Assembly (NCBI GenBank): GCA_035295745.1
Contig: DATGIL010000080.1
Location: forward strand, 77,274-141,273
From: JAIQFL01 sp035295745
GTDB lineage: Bacteria > Acidobacteriota > Terriglobia > Bryobacterales > Bryobacteraceae
Length of the DNA: 64,000 nt
Direction of reading: 5' to 3'
Part shown: piece by piece, positions 15,694 to 24,584 of the stretch
Layout of the letters: the number at the start of each line of letters is the position of its first letter
Position numbering within the stretch: the first letter of the stretch is position 1
The notes under the pieces: model-generated
The model's database searches: none
The model's input: the letters and a program-made list of their open reading frames with translations, nothing else
What the model was told of the DNA's origin: nothing
Position numbers and translations under genes: made by a program

Positions 15694-18600
15694 ATGCGTC
15701 GTGCCTTGTGCTTCGCCGCCGTCATCCTCTGTCTCACCCTCTGGAAGTCCGACGCCTGGGCACAAACCCGATCTCCGTCTATCACCATCGCGCCCGAGAT
15801 GCTCAACGGCCTCCAGTGGCGTGGAATCGGGCCCGCCGCCACCGGCGGACGCATTGCCGATATCGCCGTTTCCAAAGCCGGCGCCGCACCGTCCGAGATC
15901 TACGTGGGCACCACTACGGGCGGTGTCTTCAAAAGCACCAACGAGGGTGTCTCCTTCGTTCCAATCTTCGATAACGCTGGTGCCATGCTCTCGATCGGCG
16001 CGGTGGCCGTCGCTCCGTCCAATCCCTCCGTCGTTTGGGTCGGTACCGGCGAGGCCGACAACCGCCAAAGCTCCTCTTGGGGCGATGGAGTCTACAAATC
16101 CTCCGACGCCGGCCACACCTGGCAAAAAATGGGACTAGCCGAAACCCGCCACATCGGCAAAATCGTTATCCATCCCACAGATCCCAATATCGTCTACATA
16201 GCCGCCGTTGGGCATCTCTGGGGCTCCAATCCCGATCGCGGCGTTTTCAAAACCACCGACGGCGGCAGAACCTGGAATAAGGTGCTCTATCACGACGAAC
16301 ACACCGGCGCGATCGATCTCGCCATGGACCCCAAAGATCCCGACGTCGTCTATGCCGCTATGTACCAGCGCCAGCGCAAAGGCTGGGGCTTCAATGGCGG
16401 CGGCCCCGGCTGCGGAATCTTCCGCACCACCGATGGCGGCGACCACTGGACCGAATTGAAGAACGGCCTCCCCAAAGGAGAGAAGGGACGAATCGGTCTG
16501 ACCACCTTCCCTGGCGATCGGCGGATTGTGTATGCGATCGTCGAGGCCGATCCCGGCCCCGGCGGGGGCCGCGGCGACGGCGAATCGGCGCCCGCCGGAG
16601 GCCCCGCTCGTGGCGGACGCGGTGGGCGTGCCGCCTCCCCTCCAACGCCGCAACAGGGCGGCATCTTCCGCAGCCTCGACCAGGGCGAGACCTGGGAGCA
16701 CATGACCGGCCTCAATCCGCGTCCCAGCTACTATAGCCGCATCTACGTCGATCCGAAAAACGCCAACCGCATCTACATCATGGGATCGAATCGTGGCTTC
16801 TACATCTCCGACGACGCCGGCCGCAGCTTCCGCGAAGTCTTCAGCGGGGTGCATGGCGAGGATCACGTACTCTGGATCGACCCCGAGAACACCAATCGCC
16901 TGATCATCGGCGGGGATGGCGGCGTGTCGATCTCGTACGATCGCGGCCTGAGTTGGCTCTTCCGCATCAATCTCCCGATCGGCCAGTTCTACAATATCTC
17001 GGTCAATAATCAGGATCCCTTCCTGGTCTGCGGCGGCCTGCAGGACAACGGTAGCTGGTGTACGCCCTCGGCCTCGCGCCTCAGCCACGGCATCTCCTTC
17101 AAAGATGCATTCAATGTCGGCGGCGGAGACGGCATGCAGGCGCTCTTCGATGGCGACGACCGCACCTTGCTCGTCAGTTCGCAAAACGGCGTGACCAATC
17201 GTCTCGACCTCAACACCATGCAGCGCCAGAGTATCGGACCCGTGCAGCCGCTCCAGCGCACCGAACCCGGCCAGGCCCCATACCGCTGGTACTGGACGAC
17301 GCCGCTGGTCGTTTCCAGCTTCAATCCCAACACCATTTACACCGGCGCCAATGTGCTCTTCCGCTCCGACGATCGCGGCATGAACTGGAAGCCGATCAGC
17401 CCCGACCTCACCGCCAACATCGACCGCCGCGATCTCCAGATGATGGGTGCGCCCGTCCCGGCAAACGCCCTATCGCGCCATGATGGCCAAAGCAACTTTA
17501 GCGCGCTCACCGTGATTGCCGAGTCGCCAATCGAAAAGAATCTGCTCTACACGGGTGCCGACGATGGCACAGTTCAGATGACCCGCGATGGCGGCCAGCA
17601 CTGGACCGATCTCACCCAGAACCTGCGCGGCCTGCCGCCGCGACTCAACATCAGCGGCATCGCGCCCTCCCGGCACACCGCCGGACGCGTCTACCTTACG
17701 GTAGATGGCCATTTCGACGACGACTACCGCCCCTACGTCTTCCAAAGCGATGACTATGGCAAGACGTGGCGCGCCATCGTCAACGGCCTGCCGAACACCT
17801 CTGTCCATCGCATCCGCGAGCATCCTTCGAATCCGGACTTTCTGGTCGTGGGCACGGAAATGGGCGTGTACGCGACGTTCGATCGCGGCGGGCACTGGAC
17901 CACGATCGGAACCAACTTGCCGCCCGTGCCCGTTTATGACCTGCTGTTTCAGGAGAGCGAGCACGCACTCGTGCTCGGCACACATGGCCGCAGTATCTGG
18001 GTGTTGGATCACATCGAGCCGCTCGCCCAAATCACCTCCGATGCCGTGAACGCCGGGCATCTCTTTCCGGTTCCTCCCACTCATTTCCGCACGATCCAGG
18101 TGGGCCAGTTCTGGTTTGGAGCTGGGGAGTTTTTCGCGCCGAATCCGCCCTATGGCGCACTGCTCACCTACTTCCTCCCGAGGGGCACTACCGGCGCCTC
18201 CATCGCCATCTCCGATGAGGCTGGAAAGGTTGTCCGGACCTGGAATGGTCCGGCCGATCCCGGCATGAATCGGACGTGCTGGGATCTGCGGCGTGCTCCG
18301 GCGCTGGCGGAAAACAGCGCGGCACTCTCCGGCTGCAATGGAGGCGGCGTGGGGGAAGGCGGAGGATTCGGCCGTGGAACCTTGGGCCCCGTGGTGCTCC
18401 CGGGCAAATATACGGTCGCCGTGACACCGGCAGGCTCAACCGTCATGCGCACCAGTATTACGGTCACTCCCGACCCGCAATTTCCGCTGTCCGATTCCGA
18501 TCGCCGCACCCGCGATGCCGCCGTCATGAGCGCTTACACGCTCGCGCAGCAGTTGGTGCCGGTGCGCGATTCCGCTGAAATGCTCGCCCGCCAGATGGCC

Positions 18601-18924
18601 GCCATGCGCCAGACTCTCGCCGCTGCCGGCGGTGCGGTCGAACCGCTCGACCGCGTGTCACTGGAGGTATCGCACGTGCAAGGTCAGATCGCCCGCACTT
18701 TGACCGCGGCGGGCAGCGTGCAGAGTTCCATCGATGCCTACGAAGGTCTGCCGACGGGTGCGCAACTGCAACAGTTGCAATGGGCGTGGGATGACGCCGT
18801 GGCCGTCGTAGCGTCCCTGAACAAACTGATCGGGCAGGATATGCCGTCCCTGCCGAGCAACTCCGAAGGTGGTTCGAAGTTCCCGGAGTTGAAGCCGCTG
18901 CAACCCCTGGTGCGGCCATTTTGA
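15694..18924 (+). CDS. secreted Asp-box/sortilin-like beta-propeller protein (BNR-repeat 'glycosyl hydrolase' family)
   Basis: A 1076-residue exported protein. The ATG at 15694 is preceded by AAGGAG and starts a signal peptide (to about residue 24, SDAWAQ). About eleven Asp-box motifs of the form S-x-D-x-G-x-x-W are spread over residues 60-780 (for example SSDAGHTWQKM, TTDGGRTWNKV, SLDQGETWEHM, TRDGGQHWTDL). They indicate two propellers of the sortilin/Vps10 or sialidase-like type. A Gly-rich insertion (about 290-325) and a beta-sandwich-like C-terminal part (from about 800, KVVRTWNG...) follow. Family members are labelled glycosyl hydrolases, but catalytic residues are not evident, so binding is as likely as hydrolysis. 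The next gene follows by 10 bp, suggesting cotranscription. Confidence 0.85.
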   Translation: MRRALCFAAVILCLTLWKSDAWAQTRSPSITIAPEMLNGLQWRGIGPAATGGRIADIAVSKAGAAPSEIYVGTTTGGVFKSTNEGVSFVPIFDNAGAMLSIGAVAVAPSNPSVVWVGTGEADNRQSSSWGDGVYKSSDAGHTWQKMGLAETRHIGKIVIHPTDPNIVYIAAVGHLWGSNPDRGVFKTTDGGRTWNKVLYHDEHTGAIDLAMDPKDPDVVYAAMYQRQRKGWGFNGGGPGCGIFRTTDGGDHWTELKNGLPKGEKGRIGLTTFPGDRRIVYAIVEADPGPGGGRGDGESAPAGGPARGGRGGRAASPPTPQQGGIFRSLDQGETWEHMTGLNPRPSYYSRIYVDPKNANRIYIMGSNRGFYISDDAGRSFREVFSGVHGEDHVLWIDPENTNRLIIGGDGGVSISYDRGLSWLFRINLPIGQFYNISVNNQDPFLVCGGLQDNGSWCTPSASRLSHGISFKDAFNVGGGDGMQALFDGDDRTLLVSSQNGVTNRLDLNTMQRQSIGPVQPLQRTEPGQAPYRWYWTTPLVVSSFNPNTIYTGANVLFRSDDRGMNWKPISPDLTANIDRRDLQMMGAPVPANALSRHDGQSNFSALTVIAESPIEKNLLYTGADDGTVQMTRDGGQHWTDLTQNLRGLPPRLNISGIAPSRHTAGRVYLTVDGHFDDDYRPYVFQSDDYGKTWRAIVNGLPNTSVHRIREHPSNPDFLVVGTEMGVYATFDRGGHWTTIGTNLPPVPVYDLLFQESEHALVLGTHGRSIWVLDHIEPLAQITSDAVNAGHLFPVPPTHFRTIQVGQFWFGAGEFFAPNPPYGALLTYFLPRGTTGASIAISDEAGKVVRTWNGPADPGMNRTCWDLRRAPALAENSAALSGCNGGGVGEGGGFGRGTLGPVVLPGKYTVAVTPAGSTVMRTSITVTPDPQFPLSDSDRRTRDAAVMSAYTLAQQLVPVRDSAEMLARQMAAMRQTLAAAGGAVEPLDRVSLEVSHVQGQIARTLTAAGSVQSSIDAYEGLPTGAQLQQLQWAWDDAVAVVASLNKLIGQDMPSLPSNSEGGSKFPELKPLQPLVRPF

Positions 18925-18934
18925 AGGACTGTGG

Positions 18935-19855
18935 ATGAAGCCTCGCTACCAGTACGTCCTCTCCCTGCCGGAGCGCGCCGTTCGTTCGCTGGGTGCGCTT
19001 TCGGGCGGCCTCATGCGCGAGGTCGGCAATGTGGCGCTGCCCGCCAGCGTGCGCCGCACCATTCTCTATCGCACCATGGTGGACGTCGGACTGCAGTTCC
19101 TGATTGAAGAGGTCGGGCAGGTCGAGCAGATATATCCCGCCGATGGGCGTCTCTCCGATCACTTTCTATTGCGGCGCGCGGCCAGCCACGGCATCGAGTT
19201 GGCCGGCATTCTGGCGTTTCATGCATCGCCCATCTGGATCCTGGCGGCGCTGGCCGATGCCACGGGCGGGAGCCGAAAGCTCATTCAGGAGATCTCGCAG
19301 GAACTCAAGCAGGAGGGATTGCTGGAGGGTGAGGCGCCATTCCAGACGCTCGAGCAGGTGCTGGACGGTCTCGAAAAGACCAGCGGGCACTTGGCGACGA
19401 GCCTCAACGTGCCGCCCGTGGATATCGCCAGCCTGCGTGGCGAATGGCGCCGGTTGAAGGAGGAGTTGCGTTCGATTCCGCCGAAGAGTCTGCCGGCGCA
19501 GGACCTGGTGGAAGGGGTTTGGGTAGACATTCAAGAGTCGGCCCGCGTGCAAAAACGTTCCGTCTTCCTGGTTTCTTCGCTGATGGCGATTTCGGCCGTC
19601 GCGCACGTTCCCGCCAAGGCGCTGTGGCTGTCGCGTGCCGCGAAATCGGCCGCAAAGCGCACGGGCAAAGTCATGGGTGTAGTAGTTCTCGATCACTATC
19701 GCGAATCGCTCAAGGAAATCGCCGAGACCGGCTTCATTGCCTATTGGGCAAGAGAGTTCCGCCCCTACCTGCGCGGCGCCGCCGAGCAGTTCGCGCGCGA
19801 TCACGAGTCGGCAACGGAGCGCTGGCTCAAGCAGGCCGCCACCAATTCAAGATAG
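18935..19855 (+). CDS. conserved protein of unknown function
   Basis: A 306-residue protein that I do not recognise. It is mostly alpha-helical, with two hydrophobic stretches that could insert in or lie on a membrane: residues about 85-110 (GIELAGILAFHASPIWILAAL) and about 208-230 (SVFLVSSLMAISAVAHVPAKA in fragments). A charged helical stretch lies between them (about 115-195). There is no signal peptide. It starts 10 bp after the Asp-box gene on the same strand with an ATG and is likely read from the same message, yet nothing in its sequence ties it to that protein. Confidence 0.6.
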   Translation: MKPRYQYVLSLPERAVRSLGALSGGLMREVGNVALPASVRRTILYRTMVDVGLQFLIEEVGQVEQIYPADGRLSDHFLLRRAASHGIELAGILAFHASPIWILAALADATGGSRKLIQEISQELKQEGLLEGEAPFQTLEQVLDGLEKTSGHLATSLNVPPVDIASLRGEWRRLKEELRSIPPKSLPAQDLVEGVWVDIQESARVQKRSVFLVSSLMAISAVAHVPAKALWLSRAAKSAAKRTGKVMGVVVLDHYRESLKEIAETGFIAYWAREFRPYLRGAAEQFARDHESATERWLKQAATNSR

Positions 19856-19950
19856 GCGCGAGCAGACGTGGCGCAAACACTTCTGTTTGCCGTCCCGACA
19901 CTTTGTCGAGATTCTTCGACCGTCCACTAGGTCTGCCGCACATCCTCCGC

Positions 19951-20006
19951 TTGACACGCTTCTTTTTTGCGTGATACCTTGCAATGCAAGCCTTGCTACA
20001 CAAGGC
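19951..20006 (+). promoter_or_regulatory. promoter and probable PadR operator
   Basis: TTGACA at 19951-19956 is followed after 17 bp by a weak -10 (ATACCT, 19974-19979). Two palindromes follow at once: CTTGCA-A-TGCAAG at 19978-19990 and GCCTTG-CTACA-CAAGGC at 19990-20006. They lie at the expected transcription start, where PadR proteins commonly repress their own genes. The site assignment is an inference from position. Confidence 0.6.
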
Positions 20007-20020
20007 TAGGAGAGGGAACC

Positions 20021-20350
20021 TTGGAGATCGATCGGGAGTTGTTGAAGGGGAGTATCAGCCTGGTGTTGCTCAGCCTGCTTTCCCGCGGCGAGATGTACGG
20101 GTACGAGATCATGCAGGAGTCCTCCCGCCGCAGTGCCAATGCCTTCGCACTCAAGGAAGGCACTCTTTACCCCGCCCTGCATCAACTCGAGAAGAAAGGC
20201 CTCATCCAATCCGAATGGCGCACCGGCGATAACGGCCGCGAGCGAAAATACTACCTGCTCACTAAAAAAGGGAAAAAAGCGGCGCAAAAATATGAGCAGC
20301 AATGGCAGTATCTGACCGGCGCAGTGAACGCCCTGCTCGAGAGCAACTGA
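20021..20350 (+). CDS. PadR-family transcriptional regulator
   Basis: A 109-residue winged-helix protein. It shows the PadR pattern: ELLKGSISLVLLSLL, GEMYGYEIMQ, LKEGTLYPALHQLEKKGL as recognition helix and following segment, the wing GRERKYYLLTKKGKK, then a C-terminal dimerisation helix. The start is a TTG at 20021 because AGGAGAGG lies 5 bp before it and the length then fits the family (about 105-115). In Acidobacteria such short PadR proteins usually head operons with a permease-prefix protein and an FtsX-type permease, as here; it probably represses the operon and releases it on ligand binding. The inducer is unknown. Confidence 0.9.
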   Translation: MEIDRELLKGSISLVLLSLLSRGEMYGYEIMQESSRRSANAFALKEGTLYPALHQLEKKGLIQSEWRTGDNGRERKYYLLTKKGKKAAQKYEQQWQYLTGAVNALLESN

Positions 20351-20351
20351 G

Positions 20352-21086
20352 ATGCGCGCCACCGATTCTCTCATCGACGAAATCGTGCGATCCTCGCAGA
20401 TCCCCTCCGGTCACGGGCGCGAAGTGCTGCGCGAACTCCGCTCGCATGTCGACGATTTCGTGCTTCACGCCCGCTGCGCCGGGCATCCCGATGACGAAAT
20501 CGAACGCATGGTCCTCGCCAGTTTCGGCGATCCCCAGCAGATGGGCCGAAACTTCGCTTGGGTATACCGGCGCGAGCGAGCCGTCAGGCGTCTGGCCACG
20601 TTCAGCCTCTCCACGTTGGCGACCGCACTGCTCACGGCATCCGCGATTCTGGCGGTGCAGGCCGGCGTGGGCGAGGGCTTCGGCACTCCGATTCTGCGGA
20701 CCATCGGAACCCACCACACCATCATCGAACTGAAGAATATCGCGGCCACGGTCGCCGCATACGCAGGTCTGCTTGCGATCTCGCGCCGGCGCCGCCTCTC
20801 ACAAGCTGCCGCGCTCGTCGCATTGCTTGCTGCCTTTGCGCTTCACGTGCCCTACCTGATTTTCGGAATTGCCAACGCAATCTTTCTGCGCCTGGTGCAA
20901 ATCCGTGTGAAGCCGCAGACCGCGCGCTTCGGCGTCGTCGCCGCGGGCTTCACGATGTTGGGACTTCTGATATCGGTTCCATCTCCCGCAAGCTTCGCAA
21001 GTTGGCTGGTGATGGGTCTCGGATATCAGATGATGACTTGGCTCGCCGCGCGCACCAGGCAAATGAGCACACATCTTCAGGAGTAG
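20352..21086 (+). CDS. permease-prefix-domain membrane protein of the PadR/ADOP operon
   Basis: A 244-residue protein. Residues 1-75 form a helical cytoplasmic domain (HGREVLRELRSHVDDFVLHA, IERMVLASFGDPQQMGRNF) like the 'permease prefix domain 1' normally fused to ADOP permeases. Five or so hydrophobic helices follow (about 80-235). The ATG sits one base after the padR stop and the permease starts 3 bp after this stop, so the three are translated as a unit. It may be a detached regulatory or stabilising part of the permease. No enzymatic motif is present. Confidence 0.75.
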   Translation: MRATDSLIDEIVRSSQIPSGHGREVLRELRSHVDDFVLHARCAGHPDDEIERMVLASFGDPQQMGRNFAWVYRRERAVRRLATFSLSTLATALLTASAILAVQAGVGEGFGTPILRTIGTHHTIIELKNIAATVAAYAGLLAISRRRRLSQAAALVALLAAFALHVPYLIFGIANAIFLRLVQIRVKPQTARFGVVAAGFTMLGLLISVPSPASFASWLVMGLGYQMMTWLAARTRQMSTHLQE

Positions 21087-21089
21087 CTG

Positions 21090-23525
21090 ATGTTTCAGGA
21101 CCTCCGTTTCGGCTTCCGCTTGATCCGCCGCAATCCCGGCTTCTCGCTTCTCGTCATCCTCTGCATGACGGTGGGAATCGGCGCCACCACCTCCGTGCTC
21201 GGCTGGATCGAGGGCATCCTGCTGCGTCCGTTTCCGCTGGTAGCCCATCAGGACCGCATGGTCGCCCTCACCGGTACCGATCGCAACGGCCGCACCGACG
21301 TCTCGTGGCCCGACCTCCAAGACCTGCGCCGTAATTGCTCACTGGTGGACAGTTTCATCGCCGAGCACATCGGCGGCGCTACCCTCGCGATCGGCGACCG
21401 CGCCGAGCGCGCCACCGGAAGCGTCGTCTCCTCCAACTATTTCGAGGCGCTGGGCGTTCACGCGATTCTGGGCCGCACTTTCGATCCCTCCGAAGATGTC
21501 GGCCGGAACGCGCACCCCGTCACCGTAATCAGCTACGACTCGTGGACGAATCGCTACAAGAGCGATCCATCCATCATCGGCAAGACGCAGATGCTGAACG
21601 GCGTCCGCCACACCATCATCGGCGTCACCCCGGAAGGATTCTACGGCACCTTCGTCGGCTATTCGTTTCAGTTCTGGGTGCCCGCATCCATGGAAGAAAC
21701 CTTCGAGGGCGGTGGTTACAAGCTCGACAATCGCGACGCGCGCTGGAGTGAAGGATTCGCCATCCTCAAGCCGGGCGTTACCATCGCGCAGGCGCAGGCC
21801 GAGATCTCCGCCATCGCCCATCGCCTGGAGTCCACTTATCCCGACACCAATCGCAATCGCGGCTTCCAAGTCTACCCGCTGTGGGCTACGCCGTTCAACC
21901 AGGCTGGTACCCTGCTGCCGACGCTCCGCATCTCGCTCGTGGTCGCCACCTTCGTGCTTCTAATCGCGTGTGCCAACGTCGCCAACCTGCTCCTGTTCCG
22001 CGCGCTGGGCCGGCGACGTGAAATCACCGTGCGCCTGTCCCTCGGCGTGACCCGCAGCCGCCTGCTGACGCAACTGCTGACCGAGGGCCTGATCCTCACC
22101 GTCCTGTCCACGCTCGGCGGATTGCTGCTGGCGCACTGGAGCCGCAGTCTCATCAAGCTGCTCTTCCCCCCGACGGCCGCCGGCGTCGTCATCCACTTGC
22201 CGGCCGAAATGGATTGGCGGGTGCTTGCGCTTTCTGCCGCGGTTTGCCTGGTCGTCACCGTGCTGTTCGGTTTGATTCCCGCACTCCAGGTAGGCAAGAT
22301 CGACCTGGCCTCTGCGATGAGGTCCGAATCGGGCGGCGTGGTGGGGACGCGCAGCAAAGCGTCCGTCCGCTCCTGCCTCGTGCTGGCGCAGGTGGCGCTC
22401 AGTTTCATCCTGCTGGTGGGTTCGGGACTGCTGCTCAAGAGTCTGCAGACGATGCGCGAAGCCGACCTGGGATTCTCCACCAACGATGTGCTTGCCGGAT
22501 CAGTAGACATGGTTTCGGCCGGTTACGATCCCGCGCGCATCCGGGCCTTCCAGGATCAGATCGTCGAGCGTATGCAGGCACTACCCGGTGTGGACTCGGT
22601 GGCCTGGGCTCGCACCGTTCCGTTCACCTATCGTGTCTACGCTTCCGCCGCTATCGCCATCGATGGATTCGTGACGGAACCAGGCGAACAGCCGACCGTC
22701 GATTACAACGAAGTTGGGCCGGGATTCCTCTCCACAACCGGGATTCCGCTGGTGGCCGGCCGCGAGTTCACCTTCGCCGACAACGAGACCGCGCTTCCCG
22801 TCGCCGTTGTCAACCAGACCATGGTGGACCGTTTTTGGCGCGGTGAGAGCCCGGTGGGCAGGCGTCTTCAAGTCAAGGGTCGTTGGCTTCAGATTGTCGG
22901 CGTCGCGCGAAATTCCAAGTATTCCGTTTTGCTCGAAACCGCCAAGCCGTTCTTCTATGTTCCGCTACGGCAGGGGATGGGAGGGCAAAACATTTTGATC
23001 CACACGCGTCTTGGTACGGACGCGATTGCCAATGCCCTGGTACGCGAAATCAAAGCGATCGACCGGAACCTGGCGCCCGGTGAAGTGATCACCATGCGCG
23101 AGCAGGTGAGCCGCAGAACGTGGACCCAAAGGGCGGCGGTGACTCTGCTCGCGATCTTCAGCGGCATCGCGCTGCTGCTGGCCGGGATCGGGCTCTACGG
23201 CGTGATGTCATACTCGGTGTCGCAGAGCACGCGGGAACTGGGCCTGCGGATGGCTCTGGGTGCGGATATGGCAGGCTTGCTGCGCATCGTGTTTGCGCGA
23301 GGGCTGATACTGGCGTCGCTGGGAATCGGCGCGGGGGTCCTGTTGGCGCTAGGTTTGACGCGATTGATGGGGGACATGCTGTACAAGACCAATCCACGCG
23401 ACCCGGCTCCGTTTGTCTGGGCTTTCGTGGTGATGATGGCGGCTTCGTGTGCCGCGATCCTGGTTCCCGCATGGCGGGCCGCGGGCACCGATCCGGTGCG
23501 AGCGTTACGCGACGAATGCCGTTGA
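21090..23525 (+). CDS. duplicated-FtsX ABC permease, ADOP family
   Basis: An 811-residue inner-membrane protein. Helix 1 (about 18-40) is followed by a MacB-like periplasmic core domain (about 45-260), three membrane helices of the first FtsX module (about 285-405), a second periplasmic domain (about 440-670) and a second FtsX module (about 690-800). This two-module permease without an ATPase in the same operon is the 'acidobacterial duplicated orphan permease' type (TIGR03434). Related MacB systems work mechanically on periplasmic substrates such as drugs or peptides. The ATPase must be encoded elsewhere, or the protein acts without one. Regulation is by the upstream PadR protein. Confidence 0.9.
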   Translation: MFQDLRFGFRLIRRNPGFSLLVILCMTVGIGATTSVLGWIEGILLRPFPLVAHQDRMVALTGTDRNGRTDVSWPDLQDLRRNCSLVDSFIAEHIGGATLAIGDRAERATGSVVSSNYFEALGVHAILGRTFDPSEDVGRNAHPVTVISYDSWTNRYKSDPSIIGKTQMLNGVRHTIIGVTPEGFYGTFVGYSFQFWVPASMEETFEGGGYKLDNRDARWSEGFAILKPGVTIAQAQAEISAIAHRLESTYPDTNRNRGFQVYPLWATPFNQAGTLLPTLRISLVVATFVLLIACANVANLLLFRALGRRREITVRLSLGVTRSRLLTQLLTEGLILTVLSTLGGLLLAHWSRSLIKLLFPPTAAGVVIHLPAEMDWRVLALSAAVCLVVTVLFGLIPALQVGKIDLASAMRSESGGVVGTRSKASVRSCLVLAQVALSFILLVGSGLLLKSLQTMREADLGFSTNDVLAGSVDMVSAGYDPARIRAFQDQIVERMQALPGVDSVAWARTVPFTYRVYASAAIAIDGFVTEPGEQPTVDYNEVGPGFLSTTGIPLVAGREFTFADNETALPVAVVNQTMVDRFWRGESPVGRRLQVKGRWLQIVGVARNSKYSVLLETAKPFFYVPLRQGMGGQNILIHTRLGTDAIANALVREIKAIDRNLAPGEVITMREQVSRRTWTQRAAVTLLAIFSGIALLLAGIGLYGVMSYSVSQSTRELGLRMALGADMAGLLRIVFARGLILASLGIGAGVLLALGLTRLMGDMLYKTNPRDPAPFVWAFVVMMAASCAAILVPAWRAAGTDPVRALRDECR

Positions 23526-23558
23526 CACCATCACGCCGCCATCGCAGAATGGCGGAAG

Positions 23559-24248
23559 GTGAATCAAAAAAAGTTCATTCTGTACGCTGCCGTCATCGGG
23601 GCAGTGGTCGGGGCATGGATGGCGGGCGGGGACCTGCACAGCATCTTCGCAAAGATTCCCGCGTTGGGTCCCGACCGGTCTCTGCTGGACCATCGGTCGC
23701 TGCTGGGCATCTGCCTGGCGATATTCGTGGTCTACAGCATTTATTGGGAGGTGGCTGCGAAGAATGCGGCGGCCGCGAAGAGTTCAGAGTCGCCATCGTC
23801 GCGCGCCGTGCACGTCGTGCTGGTCAACGTCGCATTTCTGCTCGAGATCGCGCCGATTCACGGCCTGGGACGATTCGTGCCGGTTTCGGTCCCATTGATG
23901 CTCGCAGGAATCTCCGTTGAATCTCTCGGGCTCCTGATCGCGATCTGGGCCCGGCGGCATCTCGGCCGCAACTGGAGCGGCGAGATCACCGTCAAGGTGG
24001 ATCACGAATTGATCCGGTCGGGACCATACCGTCGTCTGCGGCATCCGATTTACACCGGCATTCTCGCGATGTACGTGGGAATCGCTATGGTCACCGGGGA
24101 ATGGCTGGCCGTGGTCGGTCTGGTTCTCGTGATGTTTGCGTATTGGCGCAAGATCCGCATGGAAGAGGCCACCTTGCACGGCGCTTTTGGCGCGGTTTAC
24201 GAAGAGTATTCACGGGGCACCTGGGCACTGATACCGGGCATTTTCTGA
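23559..24248 (+). CDS. isoprenylcysteine carboxyl methyltransferase-like membrane protein
   Basis: A 229-residue protein with five to six membrane helices. The C-terminal half holds the family signature: VDHELIRSGPYRRLRHPIYT, then GEWLAVVGLVLVMFAYWRKI and the EE(A) motif at RMEEATLHGAFGAVYEEYSR. This is the SAM-binding core of the ICMT/PEMT fold. Bacterial members methylate lipids or small hydrophobic compounds rather than prenylated proteins; the substrate here is unknown. The start is a GTG at 23559. It follows the ADOP permease by 33 bp on the same strand, possibly in the same transcript. Confidence 0.85.
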   Translation: MNQKKFILYAAVIGAVVGAWMAGGDLHSIFAKIPALGPDRSLLDHRSLLGICLAIFVVYSIYWEVAAKNAAAAKSSESPSSRAVHVVLVNVAFLLEIAPIHGLGRFVPVSVPLMLAGISVESLGLLIAIWARRHLGRNWSGEITVKVDHELIRSGPYRRLRHPIYTGILAMYVGIAMVTGEWLAVVGLVLVMFAYWRKIRMEEATLHGAFGAVYEEYSRGTWALIPGIF

Positions 24249-24284
24249 CAGTTCGCAACCGTGGGCGCATTATAATGGAGCGTT

Positions 24285-24569
24285 ATGAAAGAGTGGGGCT
24301 TCGCCCAGACCGACGCATCGCAGGAACTGGCTCAGTTGCATTACTTCTCGCTGAAAAAACACCAGTCCGGTACCGAGATTGAGTTCGTCGTCACCGTGAA
24401 GGAGTTCATCACCCCGAAAGAGCCGACGATGCATTTCTTCGCGCAGGCTAACCGGCAGACGAATCAGAAAACGGCGCCCTACACCCCATGTGGGTGGGGA
24501 AAGACGATGCTCGAAGCTCTCTCCGAGTGTGTCCGCGCCATCAATCGCTTTCCCTACGAAGGGGAATGA
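24285..24569 (+). CDS. small conserved hypothetical protein
   Basis: A 94-residue acidic/basic mixed protein with no membrane helix and no motif I recognise. A perfect TATAAT at 24271-24276 ends 8 bp before the ATG, with GGAG between them, so the message would have little or no leader. Codon use is like its neighbours. The function is unknown. Confidence 0.65.
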   Translation: MKEWGFAQTDASQELAQLHYFSLKKHQSGTEIEFVVTVKEFITPKEPTMHFFAQANRQTNQKTAPYTPCGWGKTMLEALSECVRAINRFPYEGE

Positions 24570-24584
24570 GACGCACGAGCCGCT

